Origin: Planctomycetaceae bacterium
GTDB lineage: Bacteria > Planctomycetota > Phycisphaerae > Phycisphaerales > UBA1924
Length of the DNA stretch: 47,010 nucleotides
Direction: 5' to 3'
Assembly (NCBI GenBank): GCA_027487735.1
Contig: JAIYDA010000015.1
Span: forward strand, 1-47,010
Shown: piece by piece, positions 10,364-20,699 of the stretch
How the letters are laid out: every line of letters begins with the position of its first letter
How positions within the stretch are numbered: position 1 is the first letter of the stretch
Translations under genes and position numbers: made by a program
Notes under the pieces: model-generated
Databases searched by the model: none
What the model saw: only the letters and a program-made list of their open reading frames with translations
What the model was told of the DNA's origin: nothing

Positions 10364-10371
10364 AGATGACG

Positions 10372-10641
10372 TTACTTGCGGAGGCCCAGGCGGGCGATCA
10401 GCTTGGAATAGCTCTCGGGCTCGTTCGCCGCGAGATACCGCAGAAGGCGGTTGCGCTTGCCGACCATCATCAGCAGGCCGCGGCGGCTGTGGAAGTCCTT
10501 GTCGTTGCCCTTCAGGTGCTCCGTCAGCGCGTTGATGCGCGCCGTGAGCAGCCCGATCTGGACTTCGGGCGAGCCCGTGTCCGTGGGGTGGCGACGGTTG
10601 GAAGCGACGGATTGTTGACGTTCTTCAGCGAGCAGAGCCAT
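10372..10641 (-). CDS. rpsO: 30S ribosomal protein S15
   Basis: 89-residue S15, the normal length, which binds 16S rRNA in the platform of the small subunit. The diagnostic region [26 protein letters not shown] is followed by [20 protein letters not shown], then the C-terminal Leu-Arg-Lys. The ATG is 7 nt after AAAGGA. It has its own promoter upstream (10671-10700) and its own terminator (10324-10363), so it is probably a single-gene transcript with pnp next on the same strand. Confidence 0.97.
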   Translation of the reverse strand: MALLAEERQQSVASNRRHPTDTGSPEVQIGLLTARINALTEHLKGNDKDFHSRRGLLMMVGKRNRLLRYLAANEPESYSKLIARLGLRK

Positions 10642-10670
10642 TCGAATCCTTTACAAAGTTCTTGGCCTCA

Positions 10671-10700
10671 AATATAGGCCCGCTTCGGTGCGTTGGGCAA
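10671..10700 (-). promoter_or_regulatory. Sigma-70-type promoter of rpsO
   Basis: On the minus strand TTGCCC (10700-10695) is separated by 18 nt from TATATT (10676-10671), 4/6 and 5/6 matches to the -35 and -10 consensus. Transcription would start near 10664, giving a leader of about 23 nt that still contains the AAAGGA ribosome-binding site. The AT-rich -10 stands out in this GC-rich region. Confidence 0.55.
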
Positions 10701-10758
10701 GCCCCGCCCCGCGATCGACCTCGCCAACCCCCAGCCTTCCGTCCCGATCCGCCCCAAC

Positions 10759-12120
10759 TCACGGTTGTGCGGGCGTTTGGGTTTCTGGTGCCTTCGTGTC
10801 CACCGTTTGGGGTGGCAATCCCACCCACCGCAGCCGATACACCCGCCCCACCGGCAAGTCCGCCGAGAAATACACATGCCCATCGGGCCCCTGCGCCACG
10901 TCCACGGGCCGGGCAATCGCCTGCCCATCCGCCAACGTCGAGACCAGCGTCTGGTATCCGAAGGGCTTGCCGCCAAACGACTTATCTTTGTCAAACAGCA
11001 CCCGACCCACCTGATACCCCGCCCGCTCGCTGCGATTCCAGCTCCCCCGGCTTGCCACGATCGCATCCCCCGCAAAGTCCGCGGGCAGCGAAGTTGGCAC
11101 CCCGGGCTCAACAAACGCGAATGAGTTGCTCGCCCAGTGGGCCCCAAAGCTCCAGGCGGGCACCACCGTCTGGGCGGCAAGCTGCAAGATGTCCTCGCGC
11201 TCGCGATACTCGTTGCGAGGCACCCGACTGCCCGTGATGAACGGGTGCCCATAGAACTTGCCCAGCTCGTAATGGTTGAACTCGTCGGGCGGATTGAAGT
11301 CGGTGATGGGTTGCCCCACGTCCGCGCTCTCACCAAAGGTCTTGCCAAACCAGTCGCTGCCGTGGTCCACGCCCCACACTTCGCTCGTGCCCGGTCGCAG
11401 GCGCAGCTTCTCGGTGTTCCGCACGCCCGACGCGAACAGCGTCTTGTCGCTGCCCGTGAGCGAGTACCTCCAGATCTTCTGGCGGTCGGTGGTCGTCTCA
11501 TCGGTGATGTTCTCGCTATCGCCAATGCTCGTGTAGATGTGCTCGCTTGTCACGAGGATCGAGCGCCACCAGTGCATGCCGCCACTGGGCAAGTCGCTCA
11601 GCACGGGCAGCAAGCTCTCCACCTTGCCGTCGCCGTCCGCGTCGCGGGTTTGTACGATCGCCGAGCTGGTGCTGAACCAGAGCGTGGGCTTCTCGAGCGA
11701 GTCGGGCGCGGGCGTGTGCCAGCAGAGCCCGTGCACGCCCGGCACGTCCGTCACATACGGGCGCAGCGACTCATACACCCCGTCCCCATCGCCATCCGTC
11801 ATCACCAAGATATCTTCAAACCGCGGGCGTGAGATGAACAGCCGCCCGTCGGGCGCAAACTCGATGAAGCGTGTCCCCTCCACGCGAGGCACCGCAGGCT
11901 CGACCACGAACCCCTCGCGCACCGTCATGCGGGCGATGTCCGCGAGCGCCTGCGTCAGCGACGCGTCAATGTCCGCCGGCACGCCCGGATAGCTCAGCCG
12001 AATCGCCGAGCCGTCCGTGCCCTGAGCCGTGACCTGTGCTTGCGCAAGCCCGGTCACGCCCAACATCGCCAGCACCAAGCTGCCACGCAAAGAACACCGT
12101 GCAAACCGCGGATGCATCAT
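10759..12120 (-). CDS. Secreted L-sorbosone/glucose dehydrogenase-like beta-propeller protein
   Basis: 453-residue exported protein related to PQQ-dependent sugar dehydrogenases (sorbosone dehydrogenase and PVC-type membrane-bound dehydrogenase domains). The start MMHPRF gives a signal peptide: RFARCSLRGS, core LVLAMLGVTGLA, cleavage near AQAQ. Propeller blades are marked by FIEFAPDGRLFIS, MTDGDGDGVYE, TRDADGDGKVESL, GVRNTEKLRLRP, GVDHGSDWFG and VAQGPDGHVYFS. The DGDGDG-type loops look like Ca-binding sites. There is no CxxCH, so no fused cytochrome c domain, unlike many Planctomycete relatives. The substrate is unknown. It lies downstream of the regulatory operon, separated by a terminator, so it needs its own promoter. 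Confidence 0.7.
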   Translation of the reverse strand: MMHPRFARCSLRGSLVLAMLGVTGLAQAQVTAQGTDGSAIRLSYPGVPADIDASLTQALADIARMTVREGFVVEPAVPRVEGTRFIEFAPDGRLFISRPRFEDILVMTDGDGDGVYESLRPYVTDVPGVHGLCWHTPAPDSLEKPTLWFSTSSAIVQTRDADGDGKVESLLPVLSDLPSGGMHWWRSILVTSEHIYTSIGDSENITDETTTDRQKIWRYSLTGSDKTLFASGVRNTEKLRLRPGTSEVWGVDHGSDWFGKTFGESADVGQPITDFNPPDEFNHYELGKFYGHPFITGSRVPRNEYREREDILQLAAQTVVPAWSFGAHWASNSFAFVEPGVPTSLPADFAGDAIVASRGSWNRSERAGYQVGRVLFDKDKSFGGKPFGYQTLVSTLADGQAIARPVDVAQGPDGHVYFSADLPVGRVYRLRWVGLPPQTVDTKAPETQTPAQP

Positions 12121-12137
12121 GCCCAAGCGTACGACGC

Positions 12138-12172
12138 AAAAACACGACACCGCGCGGCTCGTGCCCGCGCGG
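12138..12172 (-). terminator. Intrinsic terminator after the response regulator gene
   Basis: On the minus strand CCGCGCGG (12172-12165) pairs with CCGCGCGG (12157-12150) around a 7-nt loop, then TGTCGTG and a run of five Ts (12142-12138). Flanking CACG and CGTG can extend the stem. It follows the response regulator stop by about 70 nt and precedes the dehydrogenase ATG, so it probably ends the regulatory operon. Confidence 0.65.
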
Positions 12173-12244
12173 CGTGCGTACCCAAGCTGTCGGGTCGGGT
12201 AGATTCTCGAATGGGTTCTTGCTGTCGCCATCCCCTTCAATCGC

Positions 12245-13795
<1,551 letters not shown>

Positions 13796-13869
13796 GGCAT
13801 CTCCAGGCTTGGGTAAGGTCATGGGGGTCAGGTCGTGGGCTTGAGTTCTTGCGGTCCAGCGATTGCTGC

Positions 13870-15036
13870 TCATCCTTCACTGCGAGGACGTTGGGTTCGC
13901 TCTTGCAGGTCGCTCGTGGTTCGTCGTCGTGTCGGCGCTGCCCGCGCGTTGCCCGTCGGTGGTACATCGGGCTGGGCTTGTTTTCCTCGCCTCGTGCCCG
14001 CAAGGGTCTTCGCGCCTCGCACCACCACCGCCTGCGGTGCATCGCTCTCGTTCGTCGGTGCCTCCGCAGCCATCGGCAGCACGATGCTCACGCACGCGCC
14101 CAGCGCCGCACCAAACTCGCTCGCGTTCCGCACGCTCACACGCCCCGCGTGCGCATCGACGATGCGGTGCACGATCGCCAGCCCCAGCCCCGTGCCGTGC
14201 TGACGCGTCGTAAAGAACGGGTTGAACATTCGCGGCACCACCTCGGGCGCGATGCCCGGGCCCGTGTCGATCACGCTCAGCACGCACGCCCCCACGCGCT
14301 TGCCGCTGCCAAACGCCAGCCGCGTTGCCCGCGCCTCGATCGTCACCTCGCGCACCGGGCTCGCATGCTCGTGCATCGCCTCCACCGCGTTGCGCACGAT
14401 GTTCGCGAGCGCCTGCGACAGCAGCGCGCCATCGCACGCAAGCCGCACCCGCTCCTCCTGCGCCACATCTCGCGCAATGCGCACGCTCGCCATCCCCGCC
14501 ACGCTCGCGTGCGTCAGGTGCTCCAGCGCCCCGTCGATCACGCACCGCGCATCGCACTCGCGCGTCCGCACCCGAATCTCCCGCGCAAAGCTCAGCACGT
14601 CGCCCACGATCGCCTCGACAGCCCGCGTCGCGCCGCGAATCTTGCGGGCAAGCTCCTGCTGCTGCGGGCTGTGCGCAAGGTCCTCCTCCAGCATCGTCGC
14701 ATACAGCCGAATGCCCCCCAGCGGGTTTCGCACCTCGTGCGCAATGCCCGCCGCCATCTCTCCCAGCGCCGCAAGCCTGCGTCCGCGCTCCACGGCTTCA
14801 TTCGCCTCATGCAGCTCGCGGCGCAAGCGCGTCACTTCGCTCGTGAGCGCCTCGTGCGTGCTTTGCAAGCGCGTCGCTGCTGCGTTGAAGGCCTGGAGCA
14901 GGTCGCCCATCTCGGCGTGATTGAGCGTGCCAGCCGGTAGCGTGCCAGCCGGTAGCGTGGCGGCAGGCAGCGATGCCGCCGAGCCCTGCACGGGCGGAGC
15001 CTGCTCCAGCGAGGTTGGCGTGCTCTGCTGGCTCAT
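13870..15036 (-). CDS. Soluble sensor histidine kinase, FlrB/NtrB type
   Basis: 388-residue cytoplasmic histidine kinase with no membrane helix and no clear PAS or other sensor domain. Residues 40-90 form a coiled coil; the H box is GIAHEVRNPLGGIRLY with His100. The catalytic domain has an N box (ANIVRNAVEAM), DTGPGIA, and GTGLGLAI before the end strand VSIVLPM. About 60 Arg/Pro-rich disordered residues follow. The architecture matches flagellar kinases such as FlrB and HP0244/FlgS, which sense assembly state through protein partners. The start MSQQSTP overlaps the FlgN-like stop as ATGA, implying translational coupling. The partner is the response regulator encoded next. Confidence 0.88.
   Translation of the reverse strand: MSQQSTPTSLEQAPPVQGSAASLPAATLPAGTLPAGTLNHAEMGDLLQAFNAAATRLQSTHEALTSEVTRLRRELHEANEAVERGRRLAALGEMAAGIAHEVRNPLGGIRLYATMLEEDLAHSPQQQELARKIRGATRAVEAIVGDVLSFAREIRVRTRECDARCVIDGALEHLTHASVAGMASVRIARDVAQEERVRLACDGALLSQALANIVRNAVEAMHEHASPVREVTIEARATRLAFGSGKRVGACVLSVIDTGPGIAPEVVPRMFNPFFTTRQHGTGLGLAIVHRIVDAHAGRVSVRNASEFGAALGACVSIVLPMAAEAPTNESDAPQAVVVRGAKTLAGTRRGKQAQPDVPPTGNARAAPTRRRTTSDLQERTQRPRSEG
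14924..14968 (-). repeat. In-frame 15-nt tandem repeat in the kinase N-terminus
   Basis: Two identical 15-nt units (14924-14938, 14939-14953) and a third divergent one encode TLPAG-TLPAG-TLPAA within the first 37 residues of the histidine kinase. The repeat keeps the frame and lies in a disordered linker. Confidence 0.7.
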
Positions 15037-15476
15037 CCCATGATGTCCTGCGCCATCGCGTCGCTCGGGCCCGCCTGCGCATACGCCCCCAGCGCACGCG
15101 TCGAGCCCCGCAGCTCCGCCAGTTCCTGCTTCGCCGCTTCCATCCGCTGCTGCATCAGCCGCAGGTCGGCTTCGTCCTGCGTCCGCACCTGCGTTGCCAT
15201 CTCGCGCACTCGGGCCCGCAGCGCATCGCACCCGGTGTGCGAGCTGGCGGGCTGCGCCTCGCACCACGCGTCGAGCGAAACCAGCTCGTCGATCAGTACC
15301 TGCCGCTGCGTGAGCAAGTCGGGCAGCGGGCTCAGGTCCTCCGTCGCGAGCACGCCGCGCTGCTGCATCGCCAGCGAGGCAAGCCCCTCCAGCAGCACCA
15401 CCTGCCGCTCGCGGACGGTGCGCACGCTGCGTGCGGGCTCCTTCGTGTTGGCAACGCCTGGTCGGGGCTCATTCAT
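15033..15476 (-). CDS. FlgN-like flagellar export chaperone
   Basis: 147-residue mainly helical protein. Its central part (VVLLEGLASLAMQQRGVLATEDLSP followed by LLTQRQVLIDELVSLDAW) has the pattern of FlgN-family proteins, which chaperone the hook-filament junction proteins FlgK and FlgL. A second long helix (about 75-125) is rich in Arg, Glu and Gln. The start MNEPRPG overlaps the end of the TPR gene by 8 nt, and its stop overlaps the kinase start as ATGA, so all three are translationally linked. The match is to a helical pattern rather than a fixed motif; a general coiled-coil protein is the alternative. Confidence 0.5.
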   Translation of the reverse strand: MNEPRPGVANTKEPARSVRTVRERQVVLLEGLASLAMQQRGVLATEDLSPLPDLLTQRQVLIDELVSLDAWCEAQPASSHTGCDALRARVREMATQVRTQDEADLRLMQQRMEAAKQELAELRGSTRALGAYAQAGPSDAMAQDIMG

Positions 15477-18291
15477 CGCCAGTGCCCTCCCCCGCGCTCG
15501 CGCGCTGCCCATCCTCGCTGCCTTGCGCGGGGTCGTTGCTCGCAAGCCGCGCCTGGGCAGAGAGCCACCGCTCCCACTCGCGCCGGCTCATGGGCAGGCT
15601 CGGGTCGTTCCACACGCTCTCGGGCAGGCTCTCATAGAACTTCTTGGCGCGAGCATTTGCAACCCGGGCCCTGTCCCACTCTTCCTGCGCCATATACGCG
15701 CTCACGATCTGCGTGAGCGCCACGAGCGAGGCGGGGTCCTTCGCATACCGCTCGCGCGCCGCCTCATAGTGCCGAATCGCCACGTCATAGTCGCGCTGAT
15801 CAAACGCGCAGTCCGCGCGATAGAAGTAGCTGTTGCGCAGCGCAACGTCCTGCAACTCGCTGCGCTCTTCCAGCCCCTCCAGCCCCGCGATCACTTCCTC
15901 GTACAGCCCCGCCGCCCGCGTGAGTCGCTGCGCACGCAGCGTGCGCAGCTCGCGCGCATCCGTGTCGGGCAGCGCACCCGCCAGCGTGCGATCAATCTCC
16001 CGCGCCGACAGCCTGCTCGCCTCCGCAAGCTTGTACACCACCATGGGCAGCGCGGGCATGGGCGTGCCCTCAAACGCCGCTCCCCCGCGCTCACTCCGCG
16101 CCTGCGAGATGGGTTGCCCGCGCGTGCGATCGACATACTCGCTGTAGTGCTCAATCGCGCGCTCAAACCGCCCGCCCCGGAAGGCAACGTCCCCAGCCTC
16201 CAGCAGCGCCTCGCGATAGCGCCGCGTGCTCGTGCCGCCCAGCCGCCCGCTCAGCACCTGCGTCAGCAGGTCATTCGCCCGCGCGTCGTTCTCGGTGTCG
16301 TCGTCGCTCAGCAGCACCTGCGCCAGGGGCACGTAGCTCGCATCCGCAAAGGGCCCGCTCCGCCCGCTGCCATCGCTGTCGATGATGAGCGACGCAAACG
16401 CCTTCTCCGCGAGCTTGAGCTCGCCCAGCGCCCGGTACGCAAGCCCCATCCGAAACACCGCCTCGGGCTGCCGCGGATCGCTGGGCATGTCGGCACTAAA
16501 CCGCTCAAACGCGCGGATCGACTCTTGCAGATCCCCCGCCCTGTCAAAGCTATCCGCGGCGTTCCAGAGCGCATCGGCATAGGTCGCCGCGTCGGTCTGC
16601 ACCACCTCGTCGGCATGGTCGAGATAGCGTTTGCCCGCGATCATGAGCAGCTCGCGGGCCTCGCGCTGCGTCGTCGCATCCAGCGAGGCGAGCGTCATCG
16701 CGCTCCCGCCTTCGTCTGTCACGCCAAGCAGCTCATCCGCTAGGTGCCGCCGAGCTTCCGCGAGCACGAGCGTGAGGTCACTGGGGAAGGTGTCCTTCGC
16801 CTCTGCCTGCCCGCCCGCGTGCGATTCGCCATGGCCTCCCCCGTGCCCCCCTCCATGCCCCTTCGCATCGCTCAGCTTCAGCTGCGCCGCCCGCTCCGCA
16901 AGGCTCGCGTAGCGCAGGCTCATGCGCAGCTGGTCGCGCTCAAACTGCTCAATCGCTCGCGCCAGCAAGCTGTCCACCAGCTCCATCTGATCAATCGCCG
17001 CCTCCTGCCCCTCGTCAAACGCGTTGCCACCACGCGCACGCGCATCGAGCGCATCCACCAGCACCGTGTAATGGTCCAGCGCCACCTCGGGCGAGCCCTC
17101 GTCGCGCTGCGCCAGCGCCGCCTCCACCTCCGCGATCCCCAGCCGCGAGAGCGCACGCCAAGGGCTGTGCTCAAACCGCGTCAGCACGCGGTCGTAGCTT
17201 TCCTTGGCCTGCTCCAGCTGCTCCAGCTGCTGGCTCACCTGCCCGCGCAACGCGAAAATCTCCGCCGCCAGCGGGTCGTCCTCACCCGCCGCTTCCAGCG
17301 CCTTGCCCAGCGGCATCGTCGCGCCATCCAGGTCGCCCTCTGCCATATACGCCCGCGCGAGCGTGATGAGCACCTCCGCCCGCACCGTGCGGTTGGTGTT
17401 CACATCAATCCGAGGCAGCGTCCGCAGCACCTTGGTAATCGCCTCATCGGGCTGCCCCTGGGCCAGCAGCCAGCGTGCCTGCCGGGTCAGCGTCCACAAG
17501 CGATCATCGTCGGAGAGCTCAATGTCTCGTGCCAGCACATCCAGCAGGTCAAACGCGCGCTGCGCATCGCTCCGCGTTGGTGCGCTGCCGTGTCCGCCTG
17601 AAGCGTGCGCATCGCCGTGCCCACTTCCGTGCGATTCGCTGGTCCCGCCCCCGTGACCATCCCCCGCATGTCCGCTGGCATCATGCCCACTTCCATGCCC
17701 GCCCCCATGCCCAGCCATCGCCGCCCGCCCCCGCGGCGTCCCGAGGCTCGCCTCAATCACGCCCTTGATCACCGCCACCTTGTCGTCACGCAGCGACGCG
17801 GGCAAGTCCACCGCCAGCAGCCCCGCCTCATCCAGCTTGCCCAGCGCGAGATACGTGCGAGCCCGATACGCCTGATCCTGCGGCGCAAGCTCCGCGTCGA
17901 GCTTCATCGCCCGCTCATACTCCTTGATGATGTTCTCGTGGTTCTCGGCGCGAGAGAGGTTTGCTTCCTTCTGCCCAAGATACAGCGCCCGCGCCCGCAT
18001 CAAATACAGCCCGCGCTCCTGCTCCTTGCTCAGCCCGCCCTTGTTTAGCACAGGCAGCACCCGCTGACCCAGCAACTCCAGAGCCTCGCCGTAGGCCTGC
18101 TCTTGCATCAGGGCCTCGGCCTTCTTGAACTCATTCGCGATGTCGGGCTTGGGCTGCGTCACAAACGCATAAATCGCCGCGCCAGCAAGCACCGCCCCGG
18201 CACCCACCAGCGCAGGCACCTGCCACACCTCGCGCAGGCGAGGGGCTGCCTGGTGGCTCTGGTCGTCGGGCTTCGCTTCGTCCTGGCTCAT
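15469..18291 (-). CDS. Membrane-anchored TPR-rich protein with two His/Gly-rich loops
   Basis: 940-residue protein. An N-terminal cytoplasmic segment of about 24 residues precedes one membrane helix (25-44, VPALVGAGAVLAGAAIYAFV). The rest is a long array of tetratricopeptide-like helix pairs, for example ALMQEQAYGEALELL, AYMAEGDLDGATMPLGKAL, RAGDLQESIRAFERF and GGRFERAIEHYSEYVD. Two low-complexity loops break it: residues 195-234 hold nine His spaced by Gly/Ser/Asp, and about 475-490 hold four more (GHGGGHGGGHGESH). These could bind Zn, Ni or Cu. It is the first gene of the operon with the FlgN-like chaperone, kinase and sigma-54 regulator. TPR domains bind proteins, so a scaffold or sensor role is possible but not shown. 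The ATG is used; a TTG 5 codons upstream is the other option. Confidence 0.75.
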   Translation of the reverse strand: MSQDEAKPDDQSHQAAPRLREVWQVPALVGAGAVLAGAAIYAFVTQPKPDIANEFKKAEALMQEQAYGEALELLGQRVLPVLNKGGLSKEQERGLYLMRARALYLGQKEANLSRAENHENIIKEYERAMKLDAELAPQDQAYRARTYLALGKLDEAGLLAVDLPASLRDDKVAVIKGVIEASLGTPRGRAAMAGHGGGHGSGHDASGHAGDGHGGGTSESHGSGHGDAHASGGHGSAPTRSDAQRAFDLLDVLARDIELSDDDRLWTLTRQARWLLAQGQPDEAITKVLRTLPRIDVNTNRTVRAEVLITLARAYMAEGDLDGATMPLGKALEAAGEDDPLAAEIFALRGQVSQQLEQLEQAKESYDRVLTRFEHSPWRALSRLGIAEVEAALAQRDEGSPEVALDHYTVLVDALDARARGGNAFDEGQEAAIDQMELVDSLLARAIEQFERDQLRMSLRYASLAERAAQLKLSDAKGHGGGHGGGHGESHAGGQAEAKDTFPSDLTLVLAEARRHLADELLGVTDEGGSAMTLASLDATTQREARELLMIAGKRYLDHADEVVQTDAATYADALWNAADSFDRAGDLQESIRAFERFSADMPSDPRQPEAVFRMGLAYRALGELKLAEKAFASLIIDSDGSGRSGPFADASYVPLAQVLLSDDDTENDARANDLLTQVLSGRLGGTSTRRYREALLEAGDVAFRGGRFERAIEHYSEYVDRTRGQPISQARSERGGAAFEGTPMPALPMVVYKLAEASRLSAREIDRTLAGALPDTDARELRTLRAQRLTRAAGLYEEVIAGLEGLEERSELQDVALRNSYFYRADCAFDQRDYDVAIRHYEAARERYAKDPASLVALTQIVSAYMAQEEWDRARVANARAKKFYESLPESVWNDPSLPMSRREWERWLSAQARLASNDPAQGSEDGQRASAGEGTGDE

Positions 18292-18418
18292 GCGCGGGGA
18301 GCGCAAGAAGCGTTTGGCGTTGGGCCTGTTCGCGGCATCCGTGCCTGGCCCAAGTCAAAGTTGCGCTTCCTGCGCAGAGCCGTTATCGGAGTGCCCCGCC
18401 GCACTCGTGCAACAAACG

Positions 18419-18434
18419 CGCAAGATTGTCACCA
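18419..18434 (-). promoter_or_regulatory. Weak -24/-12-like element upstream of the TPR-FlgN-kinase-regulator operon
   Basis: TGGTGACAATCTTGCG on the minus strand keeps the GG and TTGC blocks at sigma-54 spacing, but matches only 7 of 12 defined positions. A second candidate, AGGCACGGATGCCGCG (18346-18331), matches 8 of 12 and would give a leader of about 29 nt. In GC-rich DNA such matches arise by chance, so only one at most is likely real. Confidence 0.2.
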
Positions 18435-18452
18435 GACCTAGAGCGAGTCCAG

Positions 18453-18476
18453 TCGCGAAGCCTCTCGCGAAGCCTG
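18453..18476. repeat. Tandem 12-nt repeat downstream of the RDD gene
   Basis: TCGCGAAGCCTC is followed directly by TCGCGAAGCCTG, in the gap between the RDD gene stop and the TPR operon. No role is assigned. Confidence 0.5.
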
Positions 18477-18489
18477 CAGTCAGGTTCGT

Positions 18490-20628
18490 TCATTCCTCTT
18501 CGTCCACCGTCGGGTCGATCACGGCACACTGGGCAAGGTCGTCGCCCTTGTGGCTCGCCCCAGGCCGCAGCGCAGCGATGAACCCCAGCGGAAACAAGCA
18601 CCACTTGACAAGGTTGCGCACCAGCGATTTGTGCAGAGGCGGCGCAAGAAAGCTGTTGCTGGGCACGCCGTCCTCCGCCCCTGCCAGCCCAGCCTCCGCG
18701 GGCACCAACCGCGCCACCCCAATGCCGCACAAAAACTTCCCCACGCTTCGCCCCGTCAGGCTCTCCAGGCTTGCATTAAACAGCACCGCAACGCCCAGAA
18801 TCGCCAGCATCACCCCCTGCCCCTCCCGCGTCAGCAGCAGGTCTTCAATCGAGCTCGTCGCCACCTCCGCGGGCGACACGCCCACGAGCAGCGACCCCAG
18901 CACCACCGCAATTAAAAAGTCGAGCAAGCCAGCCGTAAACCGCCGCGCTGGGCTCGCCATCGACGCATGGAGAGGCAGCACCAGCCCATGCGCAGGCCTC
19001 GGAGCCAGCGTGATCGCGATCATGCCCAGGGCATACGCAATCGCAAACCCAAACAGCCGCACGTCCGCCCCGGTCGCAGGGGGCGTCATGGGCAAGGGCC
19101 CGCGCGCAAACTCCAGCCCCGTCGCGAGCGACACCTGAATCGCCTCGTGCGGCACGATGCCCAGGGGCGACGTCGTGCTCGTGGGCGCTACCAGCGACAA
19201 CCTCGCAACCCCGGGCACGCCCAGCATGTGCGGGGGTGGCCCACCCGCCGCGAGCGGAGCCAGCTCCGCCAGCAGAGCCCACACGGGCTCGACCGATGAC
19301 TCCAAACCGTCCGTCATCCCACTCGCAAACGCGCTCGCCGCCAAGCGCGACAGCTCCAGGGTCTGCGCACCCGCAGGCTCACCGCCTTCCGCCGTCCCCC
19401 CGCGCTGGGTCAGCAGCACAAGCTGGTCCCCCGCCCACAACAGCTGCGCATGCCGATCGCCCGCCGCGATCGCGGGCAGTGGCAGCTCGCGCCACACCAG
19501 TCGCTCCGCGAGAGGCTGCCTGGGGCCCATCTCGCCCCCTGTTTGCCGACCCACCGTCCAGTCTTCGTCTTCCTTCAGCTTCAGCCACCCCGTGCGCTGC
19601 GGGGCTTCATCCGGCGCAGGCAGCAACGCCACCAGCGCAAACGCTGCATGCGGGCACACCAGCACGACGCCCCCCGGCACGCTCGCCATCGACGTGGGCA
19701 GCAGCGCGGGCTCTTTCCAAGGCTGCCCCGCTGTCTGCCAGCCCGTTTCGTCCAGCACATACAGCTCGGTGTTCGGGGCGCGCGATGGGTTGTCCAGCGC
19801 GGGCCCCAGCAACGCAAACAGCACGGGCTCGCGCGCTACCACCCCCGCGCCGTCGAGAGGCGTGCCAAACGCCATCGCGATCACGGGCCTCGCGGGCGGC
19901 AACGGCGCGAGTTGCCGCACGCCGCTCGCAAGCTGCCACGCATCGCTGCTGGTCGAAGCCACCGTGCGATACTCCACGACAGTCGTGCGCAGCGGGGGCG
20001 TGGGCTGCCTGCCACTCGGTGCTGCAACGGGCGCACTTGCGGTCTGCCCCTGCCCCGCCGCGCTCGCCACTGGCGGCACGGGCAAGCGCGTGACGTCCGG
20101 ATGATCCACAAACGCCAGCACCACGCGGCTGCCCGTGCTCGCCATCGCATCGGGCGACGACGGAAACACCGCGAGCGTGCGTGCCGATCCCGCGGCCGCA
20201 CCGCTGCCCTCCGCAGGCGCGATGTGGAGCAGCACCGCAGGCTGCCGCAGATCGGGCGAGAGTTTGGGTGGCTCCGCGATCGCGCCCTCACCGCTCGCTG
20301 CACGATCACTTGCACGCTCGGGCGGCCTTGCCCCACGCACGAGCATCCACGCATGCTGCGATGCCGACGACTCGCGCCCAAAGGGCGTACCCCCCAGCGC
20401 AAGCGGAGCGTTCGTCGGGCTGCTCGCGGCAAGCGTCCACCCATCGCTCGCTTCACCAGGCGCTGGGCTCAGCGGCGCAGCGCTCGCATTGGGCTTCGCA
20501 CGCTGCCCAATGGCAACCGGAATCAGCGCGATCGCGAGGAACGCCGACAGCACGCCCAAAAGGCCCACGAGCGCGAGGATGGTGCGCGTGCTGGGCATGC
20601 GCGAGGTTGGCTTTGGGGCGTTGGGCAT
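18490..20628 (-). CDS. RDD-domain membrane protein
   Basis: 712-residue protein. After a short basic start there is a membrane helix (16-40, TILALVGLLGVLSAFLAIALIPVAI). A large Pro/Ala-rich exported region of about 470 residues with beta-propeller-like strands follows (VVLVCPHAAFALVALLP, HAQLLWAGDQLVLLTQRG). A second helix (LFGFAIAYALGMIAITLAP) then leads to a C-terminal RDD domain: ASPARRFTAGLLDFLIAVVLG with its Arg and Asp, ILGVAVLFNASLESLTGRSVGKFLCGI, and NLVKWCLFPLGFIAAL. RDD domains are helical membrane modules of mixed function, including ion antiport and transport accessory roles. It follows the lipoprotein gene by 71 nt on the same strand. M11 (20598) is an alternative start. Confidence 0.65.
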   Translation of the reverse strand: MPNAPKPTSRMPSTRTILALVGLLGVLSAFLAIALIPVAIGQRAKPNASAAPLSPAPGEASDGWTLAASSPTNAPLALGGTPFGRESSASQHAWMLVRGARPPERASDRAASGEGAIAEPPKLSPDLRQPAVLLHIAPAEGSGAAAGSARTLAVFPSSPDAMASTGSRVVLAFVDHPDVTRLPVPPVASAAGQGQTASAPVAAPSGRQPTPPLRTTVVEYRTVASTSSDAWQLASGVRQLAPLPPARPVIAMAFGTPLDGAGVVAREPVLFALLGPALDNPSRAPNTELYVLDETGWQTAGQPWKEPALLPTSMASVPGGVVLVCPHAAFALVALLPAPDEAPQRTGWLKLKEDEDWTVGRQTGGEMGPRQPLAERLVWRELPLPAIAAGDRHAQLLWAGDQLVLLTQRGGTAEGGEPAGAQTLELSRLAASAFASGMTDGLESSVEPVWALLAELAPLAAGGPPPHMLGVPGVARLSLVAPTSTTSPLGIVPHEAIQVSLATGLEFARGPLPMTPPATGADVRLFGFAIAYALGMIAITLAPRPAHGLVLPLHASMASPARRFTAGLLDFLIAVVLGSLLVGVSPAEVATSSIEDLLLTREGQGVMLAILGVAVLFNASLESLTGRSVGKFLCGIGVARLVPAEAGLAGAEDGVPSNSFLAPPLHKSLVRNLVKWCLFPLGFIAALRPGASHKGDDLAQCAVIDPTVDEEE

Positions 20629-20699
20629 GAGGGTGGGAGCGCACACGAGAAGCAAACACTGCACACGAAGAAAGCAGCCAAGAAAACGAACGTGCGCCA

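Larger units (their letters stand above)
9811..10371 (-). other. 561-nt rpsO-pnp intergenic region / pnp leader
   Basis: There is no supported gene here; the frames crossing it encode low-quality Arg/Pro/Ala-rich peptides. On the minus strand it holds, in order, the rpsO terminator, a featureless stretch of about 460 nt, a perfect 14-nt palindrome (9832-9845) and the AGAGG ribosome-binding site of pnp. A pnp promoter must lie here if the terminator is efficient, but I cannot place one with confidence. Confidence 0.5.

Noticed and set aside
9883..10677. 264-residue forward frame in the rpsO-pnp spacer
   Set aside because: It runs antisense through rpsO and its promoter, has no ribosome-binding site, and the peptide shows no domain pattern.
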